Source: Maea johnstoni (lineage: Eukaryota; Annelida; Polychaeta; Spionida; Magelonidae). Taken from it: DNA of 64,000 nucleotides. A program made the translations under genes and the position numbers. Position 1 is the first letter of the stretch. Every line of letters starts with the position of its first letter. Where the stretch lies: NCBI GenBank assembly GCA_963942565.1, contig OZ012685.1:42625019-42689018 (forward strand). The letters run 5' to 3'. The notes beneath the pieces are model-generated. The model ran no database searches. It was not told the origin of the DNA and was given only the letters and a program-made list of their open reading frames with translations. Shown piece by piece: positions 22,572-35,000 of this stretch.

Positions 22572-23117
22572 TGGCCCAGTCACACAAGGGTCCGACTATC
22601 GCACGATTTTAAAATCGGATCGAATTTTGCTAATTTTTAAATCGGACCTGGACGTTCCGATTTTGAAAATATACAAGTTTGCAGTCACACTATTACGATT
22701 CATCGGAGCCGATTTTATTGCTAGAAAAAATGCGTCAATGATTTGTCTTGCAATGGTCGTACGATGATCGCACGATGATCGTACGATGATCGCAAGACAA
22801 ATAAATTGTCTTGCGACTTTTCAAAAATCGGCACTGATTTGCGAACATGATCGCAAACCAGTACCGACTTTTTTTAGTCGATCCGATTTTTGTATTTGGC
22901 CTAAAAATCGGATCCGACGATCGCACGATAGGTGAAAAAATCGGGTCCGACCTGCCGATTTTAAAATCGTGCAATAGTCGGGCTCTAGTGTGACTGTGGC
23001 ATATACGATCTTAACCCAGTACCGACTCTTTAGACGGAGCCGATAGGTGAAAAAATCGGGTCCGACCTGCCGATTTTAAAAATTGTGCGATAGTCGGATC
23101 CTAGTGTGACTGGGCCT
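22572..23117. mobile_element. PIF/Harbinger-like MITE, TIR GGCCCAGTCACAC, TSD TAA
   Basis: 546 bp; ends TGGCCCAGTCACAC and GTGTGACTGGGCCT, flanked by TAA (22569-22571, 23118-23120). The interior is made of palindromic ATCG-rich phrases (CGATGATCGCACGATGATCG, GATTTTAAAATCGG), giving extensive self-complementarity. Confidence 0.9.
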
Positions 23118-23120
23118 TAA

Positions 23121-24010
23121 GTGAGCGATGATCGACTGAAAATCGCAGTTGTCGATGCGTAGTTTTCCTTTGATAGCCTAGTCATGTCTTGTTCAAGGGT
23201 TCTTGGCTCCAAACTATCTGGGGGCTACCTAGAATCTTCATTGGGGGCACATATTTATGGCTCAATTTGTGTAAAGAAGCTAATCGGGCTCTCTTAAAAT
23301 ATCGCTTGAAGCCCTTAGTTTTACTTGTTACAGTACTGCTTGATTTAATTAATATGTTTCTAGCTTTAGTGGAGTTTCTTTATCGATCACTAAGCTAATG
23401 CAAGATACAATTTTCTTTTTTCAAATTTTTGAAAAAATAATTGATATATAAATTTGCAATCGATCATCAGAAACAGAGGTTGAATGAGCAGTTAATCGGC
23501 ATATGTGATTAATCGGACAATCCTTGATAATTACTCAATGTCATCTTCACAAATAAGGAACTAGCAAAACAAAACTTCAGTCGCTGTTTTCCATCTTGGA
23601 ATGGTATTCGCATTTTAAATAAAAACAAAGTGGAAAGCAGAGGGACATAAATTCCATAATTATATCAACCTGTTGGGTTCAATAACCGTGTTCGATGGTT
23701 TCATGTTCTCTGGGATTACATGATATCTTAAAGTCTTAGGTACGGGATACGATGCACTCACTTTGCGCTAGCCTGTAAGAGAGATGGGGACTATCTTAGC
23801 CATGCTCTTTGCAGGTAGTTAGTTAGACAGGTATCATATAGATTTCTATCTCTGCTGCAATTTATAAGACCCTCACACTTCTAGTGAATTCGTAGACTAA
23901 CGCCCATATTGAAACACATAAAGTTGAGTTTGCCTCAAATGACTCACTCTCCCGGCTCACTCTTCCATTGACCAGGAAATCGATATTCCTCAGATCTGAG
24001 TAAAATTATA
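23121..24010. other. Intergenic, no gene seen
   Basis: AT-rich, no supported exon or repeat boundary. Confidence 0.35.
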
Positions 24011-24013
24011 GCG

Positions 24014-25568
24014 AGCGCGCCAGCGCTGCTGCACGAAGTGCAGCTAGCGCAAGCGAGCATTCATGTAACGTGTGTGTGTACGTATATAGATACAATGTAT
24101 ATATCCAATCTGTATATGTACTAGAAAAGTTTTGAGGTGCCAACAATGAAGTCCCGCGCGCGTAAACGGAAGTACCTTTTTGGTACATCCGGTGACGCAT
24201 GCGTGATTTTCAGGGAAGTCTGGGAAATTAACATCACCTTTTGCCTTCAGAGCACATTTTGCCGCCAGATCTGTTCATGTTTTGAGCATTGCTTTGTCAC
24301 GTAATAAGCATGGACTGTTCCCTTTAAATTGTATCCAAATAGCGTTTTGACCAGCAACACGCGAAACTCGGCAACAAAGTAACAAATGCTCACGCGACGT
24401 CGGGGAAAGCTGACACGGTGGTCACGGTGAACTGTATGTTCACAGTAGAAATTAGTTTATAATACTCGCCTTTCCGTGGGTCAATTCTATTGCGGATTGG
24501 ATCATTAGAATTGCAAAACTCACCCCTACTTGTCGTTTAATGCTCTCAAAATTTGGTTGCGAAATGAAGATTTTGCTAAAGGTTGAAATCGTAATATTTA
24601 TGCTATTATTTTTTGCCCAATCTAGATGCCTTTCCGTGGGTCTATTTTAATGCAGTTTAGATGGTTGTTATCGCCACAATTTCTTCTACATGCCTTTCGA
24701 TTTGCATATAAATCTGTTGCGAAATGACGATTTTGTGAAAGGTTGAAATGTGGATTTTGCAACAGGGTGAAATCGTAATATTCATGCTATTATGTTTCGG
24801 TCAATCTGGGTGCCTTTCCGTGAATCTATTTTAATGTGGTTTAGATGGTTGGAATTGCAACAATTTCTTTTACATGCCTTCTAATTCGCTTACAAATCTA
24901 TTGCGAAATGATGATTTTGTGAAAGGTTGAAATGTATATTTTGCGACAGGTTGAGATCGTAATATTCATGCTATTATTTTTTTGGGTCAAGTCAATCTAG
25001 ATGCATTTCCGTGGGTCTATTCTAACGCGGTTTAGATGGTTGGAATTTCCAAAAATATCTTCTACATGCCTTTCAATTCGCTTACAAATCTGTTGCGAAA
25101 TATTCATGATGAAAGAGAATTTCTCGCTTTCTGTGGGTCAATTTTAATGCGATTTAAAACGTTAGAACCGCCATAATTCATTCTACATGCCATGTAATTT
25201 GCTTTTAAATCTCTCTCGAAATGAAGATTCTGTGAAAGATTGAAATCTTAGTAAATTTTATGCCATCTTTGCATTGCAAACGTGAATAGTTGCCACACTG
25301 TTGGACTACATGTTCACGGTAAAAATAAATTACTTGCCCTTCCTTGGGTCAACTTTAATCTAAAATGTTAAAACTTCACAATTTATTCTACTTGCCTTTT
25401 ACTACTCTTACAAACCTATTACAAAATGGCGATTTTGCGACAGGTTGAAACTGCACATTTTTATGCCATTAATCTTCGATCAATTTATGCTATATTTTGG
25501 TCAGAACAAAATAAATTCCATCGTCTGAAGCTTCGCGCTCGCTTCCTGGCCGTGCCAGCATCATATTA
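24014..25568 (-). mobile_element. Helentron/Helitron-like non-autonomous element, copy 1
   Basis: Read on the minus strand: a 5' end with CTGGC-ACG-GCCAG hairpin then AGCGAGCGCG; a core of about 200-bp repeats (GCCTTTCCGTGGGTC ... CTACATGC ... TGTTGCGAAATG); a GTGTGTGTACGTATATAG tract; then a 3' hairpin GCGCTAGCTGCAC-TTC-GTGCAGCAGCGC and the terminal CGCGCTCGCT. Subterminal inverted repeats (AGCGAGCGCG/CGCGCTCGCT), a 3' hairpin and a tandem-repeat core are the layout described for Helentron-related and bivalve pearl-type elements. No Rep/helicase ORF. Confidence 0.7.
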
Positions 25569-28375
25569 GCGAGCGCGCCAGCGCTGCTGCACGAAGTGCA
25601 GCTAGCGCAAGCGAGCATTCATGTAACGTGTGTGTGTAGTACGTATATAGATACAATGTATATATCCAATCTGTATATGGACCAGAAAAGTTTTGAGGTG
25701 CCAACAATGTGGCCTCACGCGCGTAAACGGAAGTATTATTTAGTACATCCGGTCACGCAGGCGCAAGTTTCGGAAGTCTGAAGGGAAGTCTGGGAAATGA
25801 ACATCACCTTTTGCTTTAAGGGCACATTTTGCCGCAAGATCTTTCCATGCTTTGAACATTGCATTGTCACGTAATAAGTATGGACTGTTCACTTTAAATT
25901 ATATCAGAAGAGCGTTTTGATCAGGCATCACGCGAAACTACGCAACAAAGTAACAATCATGCTCACGCGACGTCGGGGAGAGCCGACACGGTGACGATGT
26001 TCAGGACGATATGTTGAACAGTTAAAATAGATTTATGAATACTCGCTTTTCTGAGGCTCGATTTTAATGCGGTTTAGAGCATTAAAACCGCCATAACTCA
26101 TTCCACCTGCCGTTTAATTCTCTTTCAAATCTGTTGCGAAATGAGGATTTTACGACAGGTTGAAATCGCCGTGGTTTTAATGCCAATTCTTTTTGCTAAT
26201 TCTATGCTACTTTTTAGTCAGTATGAACTAGAATCATCCGAGATTACGCGTTTCCGTAGCTCAATTTCAATGCGGTTTAAATCGTTTGAACCGCCACAAT
26301 TCCTTCTACATGCTTCTCAATTTGCTTTCAAATCTGTTGAGAAATAAAAATGTTGCGACAGGTTGAAATCGTTGTAGTGTGAAGGCCAATTTCTTTCGCT
26401 CAATCTATGTTAGCTTTTGGTCAGTATGAAATGAAATCATCCGAAGCTGTCGCCTTTCCGTTAGTCAATTTAAATGCGGTTTAAATCGTTAAACCGCCAC
26501 AATTTCCTTTACATGCTTCTAAATTGGCTTTCAAATCTGTTGAGAAATTAAGATATTGCGACAGGTTGAAATCGTTGCAATTTTGATGCCAATTTTTTCG
26601 TTCAATCTATGCTATCTTTTGGTCAGTATGAAATGAAATAATCCGAAGCTACGCCTTTCCATTAGTCAATTTCAATGCAGTTTAAATCGTTAGAATCGTC
26701 ACTATTTCCCCTACATGCTCCTCAATTTGCTTTTAAATCTGTTGAGTAAGGAAGATTTAGGGACAGGTTGAAATTGTTGTAAATTTTCTGCCATTTTTTT
26801 CGCTCGATCAATGCTATCTTTTGGCCAGTATGAAATGAAATCATCAGAAGCTATGCCTTTCCGTGGGTCAATTTTAAAGCAAATTGAGGAGCATGTAGAG
26901 GAAACAGTGACGATTCTAACGATTCAAATTGCATTGAAATTGACTAATGGAAAGGCGTAGCTTCGGATTATTTCATTTCATACTGACCAAAAGAAGGCAT
27001 AGATTGAACGAGAAAATTGGCATCAAAATTGCAACGATTTCAACCTGTCGCAATATCTTCATTTCTCAACAGATTTGAAAGCAAATTTAGAAGCATGTAA
27101 AGGAAATTGTGGCAGTTTTAACGTTTTAAACAGCATTTAAATTGACTAACGCGTACGGAAAGGCGACTAGCTTCGGATGATTTCATTTCATACTGACAAA
27201 AAGCTAACATAGATTGAGCGAAAAAAATTGGCCTTCACACTACAACGATTTCAAACTGTCGCAAAATCTTTATTTCTCAACAGATTTGAAAGCAAATTGA
27301 GAAGCATGTAGAATGAATTGTAGCGGTTCAAACGATTTAAACCGCATTGAAATTGAGCCACGGAAACGCGTAATCTCGGATGATTCCAGTACATACTGAC
27401 TAAAATATAGCATAGAATTAGCAAAAAGAATTCGCATTAAAACCACAACGATTTCAACCTGTCGCAAAATCCTCATTTCGCAAATTGAAATTGTTGTAAA
27501 TTTTCTGCCATTTTTTTCGCTCAATCAATGCTATCTTTTGGTCAGTATGAATGAAATCATCAGAAGCTACGCCTTTCCGTGGGTCAATTTTAATGCACTG
27601 TAGACCATTAGAATAGTCACAATTTCCTCTACATGCATTACAATTTGCTCTTAAATCAGTTGAGAAATGAGGATTTTGCGACAGATTGAAATCGTTGTAA
27701 TTTTTATACCAATTTCTTTCGCTCAATCTATGCTATCTTTTGGTCAGTATGAAATAAAATCATCCGAAGCTACGCCTTTCCGTGGTCAATTTTAATGCAA
27801 TTTAATTGGTTAGAACCACCACAATTTCCTCTATATGCTTCTCAACTTGCTTTCAAATCTGTTGAGAAATGAAGATTTTGCGTTAGGTTGAAATCGTCGT
27901 AATTTTCATGCCAACCTTTTCGCTCAATCTATGCTATCTTTTAGTCAGTATGAAATCAAATCATCCGAAGCTACACCTTTCCGTGGGTCAATTTTAATGC
28001 GGTGTAGATCGTTAGGATCGCCACAATTTTTTCTACATGCTTATCAATTTGCTTTCAAATCTGTAGCGAAATGAAGATTCTGGGAAAGGTTGAAATCTAA
28101 TAGTAAGTTTTATGACAACTTTAGTAGCGGGAAAAATTGCCACAGTACAGGACTTAATGTGTACGGCTAAAATAAATTATTCGCCATGTTTCAAATTTCA
28201 AAAGTTCACAATTCGGACTACTAGCCTTTTACTGCTCTCTTAAACCTGTTAAAAATGATTATTTTGCGACAGGTTGGAATCGTAGTAATCTGATATGTAA
28301 TCAATCTTATGGTCAGAAAAAAAAGAAATTATCCGAAGCTTCGCGCTCGCTTCCTGGCCATGCCAGCATCATATT
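25569..28375 (-). mobile_element. Helentron/Helitron-like non-autonomous element, copy 2 (expanded core)
   Basis: Abuts copy 1 head to tail. The same hairpin end (25570-25610) and the same other end (CGCGCTCGCTTCCTGGCCAT ... CATCATATTA) bound a longer core of roughly ten 200-bp satellite units. An internal segment is duplicated in inverted orientation. No coding capacity. Confidence 0.7.
26108..27482. repeat. Inverted duplication of about 600 bp within the satellite core
   Basis: 26108-26720 reappears reverse-complemented at about 26883-27480 (for example GCTCCTCAATTTGC near 26717 against GCAAATTGAGGAGC near 26880). A direct copy of about 108 bp (GAAATTGTTGTAAATTTTCT ...) sits at both 26769 and 27486, flanking the inverted part. 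Confidence 0.8.
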
Positions 28376-28539
28376 ATGACTCAACTCAACAGAATAACCC
28401 TAGAATAGAGCAGCAGCAATCATTTCCTACCAATACATTTAGGTTTAGTGTTGAGGTACATTTTTTTCATTGCTGTTGGAAACGCGTTTTGTAGCGTTTT
28501 TTTTTCAGCTTGCGCTTTCTAAATGTGGACTTGACTATC

Positions 28540-28705
28540 GTTTAAGGAAAGTTAGGCCCCCTAGCCTTGTGAAGGGCTTGGTCTTCAGGAGCGCTCATCC
28601 GGGTCTCCGCAAGGTTGTGCTCCCCGGAAATAGAAAGGTACGCATGCGCAGTTACGTCAGCAACCGATAGTCTGAAGTAAATAATGGCGGAGATGGGGCG
28701 TAATC
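28540..28705 (+). promoter_or_regulatory. Candidate TATA-less promoter of the casein kinase gene
   Basis: A CpG-richer patch about 300 bp upstream of the kinase ATG with an NRF-1-like core GCATGCGCA (28642-28650), a CRE-like TTACGTCA (28652-28659) and a YY1-like ATAATGGCGG (28681-28690) in close order. Such clusters mark housekeeping promoters. No TATA box is evident. Transcription start not determined. Confidence 0.5.
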
Positions 28706-28981
28706 AGTATACAATGTAAAATCCACCCCATCCAGCTGATACGCTACTAGTTACAAAAATATCTATGGCTTCGTTGCATACCTGACAAATTTATCTTTGC
28801 TTTGTGTGAAATTGGTGGGACATAATTGTCGACAAGTATGTATAATATCACTTCAAAATTGTCTATTTTACTGTTGCCTCCAGTGTTTGATTTCTGTTGA
28901 TAGAGATGACGAGCAATGGTGGACTGAGAAATTCTGTGAAAATACAAATCTGATCACCAGTTTGTTTTATGATTGTTTCAG

Positions 28982-29059
28982 GCATGGAGTTGCGAGTTGG
29001 AAATAAGTACCGGTTGGGTAGAAAGATAGGTAGTGGTTCCTTTGGAGATATATACCTAG
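28982..29059 (+). CDS. csnk1d/e: CK1 first coding exon
   Basis: Acceptor TTTCAG at 28981, two UTR bases (GC), then ATG at 28984, 25 codons and one base; donor GTAAGT at 29060. An upstream untranslated exon is implied, and GTATGT at about 28833 is a possible donor for it. The protein matches CK1 delta/epsilon residues 1-25 essentially without change. Confidence 0.92.
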
Positions 29060-32000
29060 GTAAGTAAATCGCTTTGTTGAACATAGTCGCAGGTTCTTGT
29101 TGTAGTTGTACATCTATCTATATTAATTTTCCTTACCGAAATTCTTCTGTAGACTTGATCACACGATTATACTGCAACCAATCCAAGCTGAGTACTTATA
29201 TCCAAAACAAAAGTTACGTTAATGGCTAATTATCTTTATTATAGCTGGTGAAAGCCAATCAACAATCTGTTCTGATAAACAAATCCCAACTGAGAAGAAT
29301 GACACAAAACTAGAACATGACAACAAAAGTAGACTGGAATCTGGATGTCGATGATCACTTTAAAAAGAAAATGCCCATAATACACACAGCAACCCAGTTA
29401 GCAGACTGCTTCTGTGTATTCTTATTTGAAATGTACTGGGGGAGGGACTTGTTACTGTAGGATAGATGACATTAGTTCATAACTGTTTTGAATTTAAGTG
29501 TGAACTCAAAAATATCAAACATTTGCCTATATGGCTATGATGTACTATAATGAGAGTATTTTTTGACAGTAAACATGCAAAACAACAAAAGCTGCAAACT
29601 GCAATTTTCTTAGAAATATTCTGGACAGTGATTTGCTGAATTTGTCAAATATGCATCCTTTGTTTGTAGTATATAATTGTTATTGTGATGGTGTGTTGGG
29701 CTCTCTCACTCTTTCGTCTGACTAATTCAAGATGAAGTCCCACGTCACTTAGTGTTATGGTTGCAGATCACTATCTAATATATATTTCACAATTTATTTC
29801 AATCCTGAATCCTGCAGCATTTTTAATGTTGTTTGAAATAAAATGTGTATTGTTTTGTTTTAAATAAGAATAGATTAAGGTAAAATACTATACCTCCATA
29901 CCATTTTACCAAGAATAGGTTACAAAGTAAATGCATACTATAGGTGTTTGAGAGAATTGAATAGTGGAGATTGATTTAATGCTATATTTCACCAAATATT
30001 AGTTTCGCCAAATAAATATCAAGATAATGGTTGAGTCAGTAGGTGACACCTGCCCCTAAACATTTATACTACTGCTCTAAAAAGACCAGCCATTAGTGTA
30101 TTGAAAAATTGCTGCTCTTGTACTCTTTTATTGTGCAGTAATGAGTAATGACCATACTCTTGAGCTTCTAATCTCAGGAGTACTAGTTATACCAGTTGTC
30201 ATCTGATGTTTAGATGGCTAGTTTTTCTCCAATATTGCACCAATACTTAGAGTACACATAGTTTTAAGCCAGCAGGGTGTCATTTGGATGCCCTATCCCT
30301 CAAAAGTTACCCCTCTGTACACCCAAAATTTCCATTAAATATTTCTTTAAATGTAAATTTCAAACATATAATTGATATATTCCCACCTCAATACAATTTC
30401 TATGGCATTGTATTGGAATATTATGCTTTTTTTTCATTAAGTAAATACATGTGTATTGTTGTAATCTGAATATACTGTGGCCTCCCTTGAAAAATAGGAC
30501 GCCCAAAAATTAATTGCCAATTTTGGACACCCAGTTTCTAAATCCTGGCTAAGACCCTGCTGGTACAGACAGCTTCTTATGCAACCCTCTTGCTGTTAGT
30601 CTCAAACTCTCAACATTTATGTTCTTAGTTCCATTCTTTGCTGAAATGGCCAATAGACTTTATACTATGCTATCTCTCTGGCTTAACTGCCCTATACCCT
30701 CTTCCACACACCCATCCTAGAAGCTTTTTTTCTAGATCTATCTAGAAGGCCTGGCCAGTGGCCACTTAAAAAGAAAACAGTACTTCTCATACACTCAAAA
30801 CCTATCTCAAGGACTTTTATCTAATGCAGGTCACAACACCCAGCCAACAATTTGATATTCACCATTTTTCTCTATTTTTCATTTTCATAAAAAATGAATA
30901 TTCCTTTGAGGTCAAGGGGGATACCGGACATTGGAGGGCTGCATTTGATACTAATATTGGGTCTACTGGTTAAAAAGTCATTTTTATTGAAACTTTCATC
31001 TAGTGGTCGGAAGATTAAGCGAGAACTTGAGCATTTGGTTGAGGTGAGGCCGATTTGACCCGTTTGAACGGCATTTGAAATAATTGATTATATTGAATTA
31101 TTTTTAATTGAAATATTTTTCGATCAATCGGTACAAAAAATCTCTTCGCATCCGAACCCTACTTTCAACAATGCCCACCCCTAGAGTGCCGCTACTGAAT
31201 TTACCATGGGTAAAGGATTTAAATACTGGATGATATTGTTTAGTACCTTTCTGATCTATATTCTAATAAAATTACAAAATAGCAAGGCACCAACAACGGT
31301 GCTTGCCATAGCAAGGAACGAGGACTGGTAGGCAGGTAGAAGTCATTTCCAACTTGCCCACCGGATACATGGCAAGTAGAATATTTCAAAGATAGATAAG
31401 TTGGATTTATAAAACTAATAGATAAAATTAAAATTTACAGACTTTCGAAGACATTAGAAAAAATGAATTTGTAAATAAGGCAATCAGCTTACAGTATACA
31501 TTGTTAAGCAGTGAATCTATATACGTAGATTTCATTTTTTTTGTCGGAAAAGCTTGCTGGACAAATGTAAACTTCCCAGTCACCTGTATCAAATTGTATT
31601 ATTTTCCTCTTGATAGATACTTAAGCTTGCCCTCCTAAAGCAGCTACCAGTCAGGGCAATTAGTAGCCCTGAAGGTTGTGAATGATAGTAACTCAACATT
31701 GTGAACATACTATGGTCATTTTCGTTTACCTGTGTCGGAGATTATTAAGTGTATTCTAGTGTTAGTATTGTTATGTAGTAATGCGACCAGTGCTGCCACC
31801 TATATATTGGTATGTTAATTAATGTAATTTGACTCATGCTGTATGCAGTATTTCTATTTATAGATCCTAGGTGGTAGGCTGTCTATTGTTTTGCATTGGT
31901 CATGTGATTGTTTAATTGCTCTCCCAACTTAGAGGTAATAAAAGGGCTTGGCAGAAGCCATATTGGATTCAGTGAAGATATAGTTGTGATGTGTTGTTCT

Positions 32001-35000
32001 TTGATCCTGGGCTTAGTTGAGTGGGTTGTTTAATTCTCAACAACCTGTTCTGGGGCCTCATTTTTATTCCCTTCTAGTAACTAGTATGATACAGACAAAT
32101 AAGCACTAGAACGTCTAGAAGATGACTTGAGACAGATTGTCTTTGGTCATTATAGTTAGGTTGGATTGTCAACCAATTACCAATTTTGAAATTTCAACTG
32201 ACTGCCATCCTTAGCCTACCAACAGACCCAGAAAGAATAATTTTTCACGTTCATGATATTATAAGTGACCACTGTTGTTTTGTAAATTGCTATAAATTTA
32301 GCTTGGGATAGACTTAAAAACACAAGCCGTTTTATGGGTGTTCTCATATGAAGGTTTATTTACCATTGTGGGCTGAATTTAATGTCAACAAGTATCTTAG
32401 AGGGTTTTAGTGGCCCTTGAATCACACAGGGGGGGGGGGGGGGGACACTTGTTGCGGGTACTAATCCATTCAACAAGTGTGAACAGAGAATTTGACTTCC
32501 CCATTTTAGATTGTGGGATTTCCTGAAGATCTAGGTTAGCCATATATGTATTGAATCTGCTCCTTATCACCTGCCTGTTTGTTACTGCTTGGCGTGATGT
32601 TGGAAATAGGTTATAGATATTGATTTCCTATTATACCAGAAATGAAATCAACAATGCTATACTGTTCATTCTTAAAATACTTCCACTTTCATAGCTATCA
32701 TTGCCAATTTGCTATAATTTTCTAGATACAGGTGAACTTGGCAGGGTCTGACACTTAGATTTCAGGCTAGGGGCGCGAAGAGGTCTTTTGATAAAGATTA
32801 GTGACCGAAAACGATATGCTTGGTCCCAGTCCGATGCATATAAAAATATTTGTCATATGTATACGACAGATTTTGCATAAGACGGACCAATTTTCCTGGT
32901 CCCATTGAGTCTGTCATATCCAAGTTCACCTTTATCTCATTGCATAATTTTAGCACACACTTGAAAATATGCTATTTTTCCAGGAGTCAGGCTTCATTTA
33001 AAAACTCTAAGAGACCACCAGACTTCTGGTTTCCAAATCGCCATAGCCCGACCCAAGATCTCATAGCCCTAGACTTTCTAAATCCCACTGCACAGTCCTT
33101 TCCTAAAAACATTTGAAGGTGTAAGCAATCTTTTCACTGTTCTATTGCATATATTGCAGTTACAAGTACCAAAAGACAACTGATGGTGTTTTCAACTGAT
33201 TTTATTATGGACATTGCTTTGAGCGTGATCATAAAATTTAACTTTTCTTATAGCCAGCCAGGCTACCAAGACAAATATTATTATAGCGGGCTACCGAGCA
33301 GCGCGCGCTTTTAAAAGTCGAATACTGCGGCTTTCCAAAAAGAAGGTCTATAGGAAACTACCTGTCCTAAAAGACAGGCTGGACGGGTCCTGGCTTCATA
33401 GAAGTCCCTGATCTGTCACACGTATACTTTGGCTGGTTAACTGTTTATCATTTTGTTGTACATGATGTAGGACTAACTAGTAACTAGTAGAGATTTAGGT
33501 ACAGCAGGTAGCCCTACCAGGCATGGTCTTAGCCAGCAGGGCGTCTGGGTGCCTTTTTGGACACCCAAACCCTTAAAAAGCACCCCTCAGGACACCCAAA
33601 TATTTTTGTGTGAAATTTCTAAAAATCTCAATCTCAAGCTTATAATTGAATTCTTTCACCTCCTTACTATTCCTATGACATTGTTTAATGATATCATGCC
33701 TTATTTTGATGGATTTATACATGTTTATGGTTGAAATATGAGTATATTGTGATCCCCCCTTAAAAATTTGGATGCCCAAAAATTTTACAACAGCCAATTT
33801 TAGGCACCCAGTTTCAAAATCCTGGCTAAGACACGGTTACCAGGCCACTATTGAGTATTCCTCTCCTGTCCAGAAGGTAATTGTGGGACCTTTTAATTAC
33901 TTAGCCACCTATCATATGTGAGTCTTTTTTTTTCTCTAATTTCCATATAGATATCATATCTAGGGTTGACCAGGGAAAGGGTGATGAAGTCTTGCTAAGA
34001 CAGTAACTAAATTTTTAATAAGAATATTGCAGTATATATATAGTTTTGGTTCAATTCTTTTTGTGTGTTTTGAGGTGAGGCGGGTGCTCAGTAGTCAGTA
34101 CAATAGGGCCAGTTGATTTCAGGTGCTACTAGGGCTGTGCTCATCAGCCATTTTTTTTTCGATCCGATTAATTGACTATTTTTTTTCGATGTCAATGTTT
34201 TGATTCGTTTATGTCGCACGCGTTAGTGCTTGGAAAAGTGTGGTGGGGGCCGGACTAGCACCGTGTAAACTACATTACGTGGACCTCACCACACTTTTCC
34301 AAGCGTTTCCGCACGCGATAGTGTCTATCGCAGTGCAGTTTTAATGGCGGCCGCATTAGCGCTGCAATTTTTTTTTGAGAAATAAAAGCACAAGGTAGGC
34401 TTTTGTGAATTTTTTGGGGGGACTAAACTGTTAGGTAGTGGTTGAAATGAGGTTGGGTTAGGGGGGAGTGTATCGAGTTCGTCGCTCGATGTCAGAAGGT
34501 GGTGAATATCGATCGTGAGACTTTCTCGAGCGCTCGATGTCTTGCCAATCGAGCCCAGCCATAGGTGCTTCTAGTCCTGCCCGACCCATTGAGTCATTTG
34601 GTTATTATTGGATGCTGTGAAGTTTTGCTGTAAATACCATTCATAATATTTTACTGAATATTTAGGCCTAAAAAAGTTGTTTGTTTCCTGTAACTCTACC
34701 CTAACAAGTTGTTATTCAAAATAATTCCTACCCTTAATTTTTTTCAGCCCTCTCGACTCCTTATCATTAAAAAAATGCATAAAACACACATTTTTGAACA
34801 GAAAAATAATCAATTTTTTTTCCCACCTACCTTCCTTATTTTTTTTTAGACCGTTACAGGAAACAAACTATTTTTTTCTAGGCCTTAGCAACAGGACTAC
34901 TCATGTGATACTACTAACCATAAAGCAACTTTATTTACATGGATGATTAGGGGGGAGTGTATCGAGTTCGTCGCTCGATGTCAGAAGGTGGTGAATATCG

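Noticed and set aside
24006-24200. Ala/Arg-rich open frame at the Helentron-like end
   Set aside because: It translates the GC-rich hairpin and GTGTGT tract; the same DNA recurs at 25570.
26141-27524. Matching frames at 26141-26347 and 27270-27524
   Set aside because: They are the same satellite unit in direct and inverted copies; no coding signal.
31660-32060. Possible solo LTR (TATA-like AATAAAAGGGCTTGG, then CAACA and TGGGGCC)
   Set aside because: No matching TG/CA boundaries with a target duplication and no second copy seen in the window.
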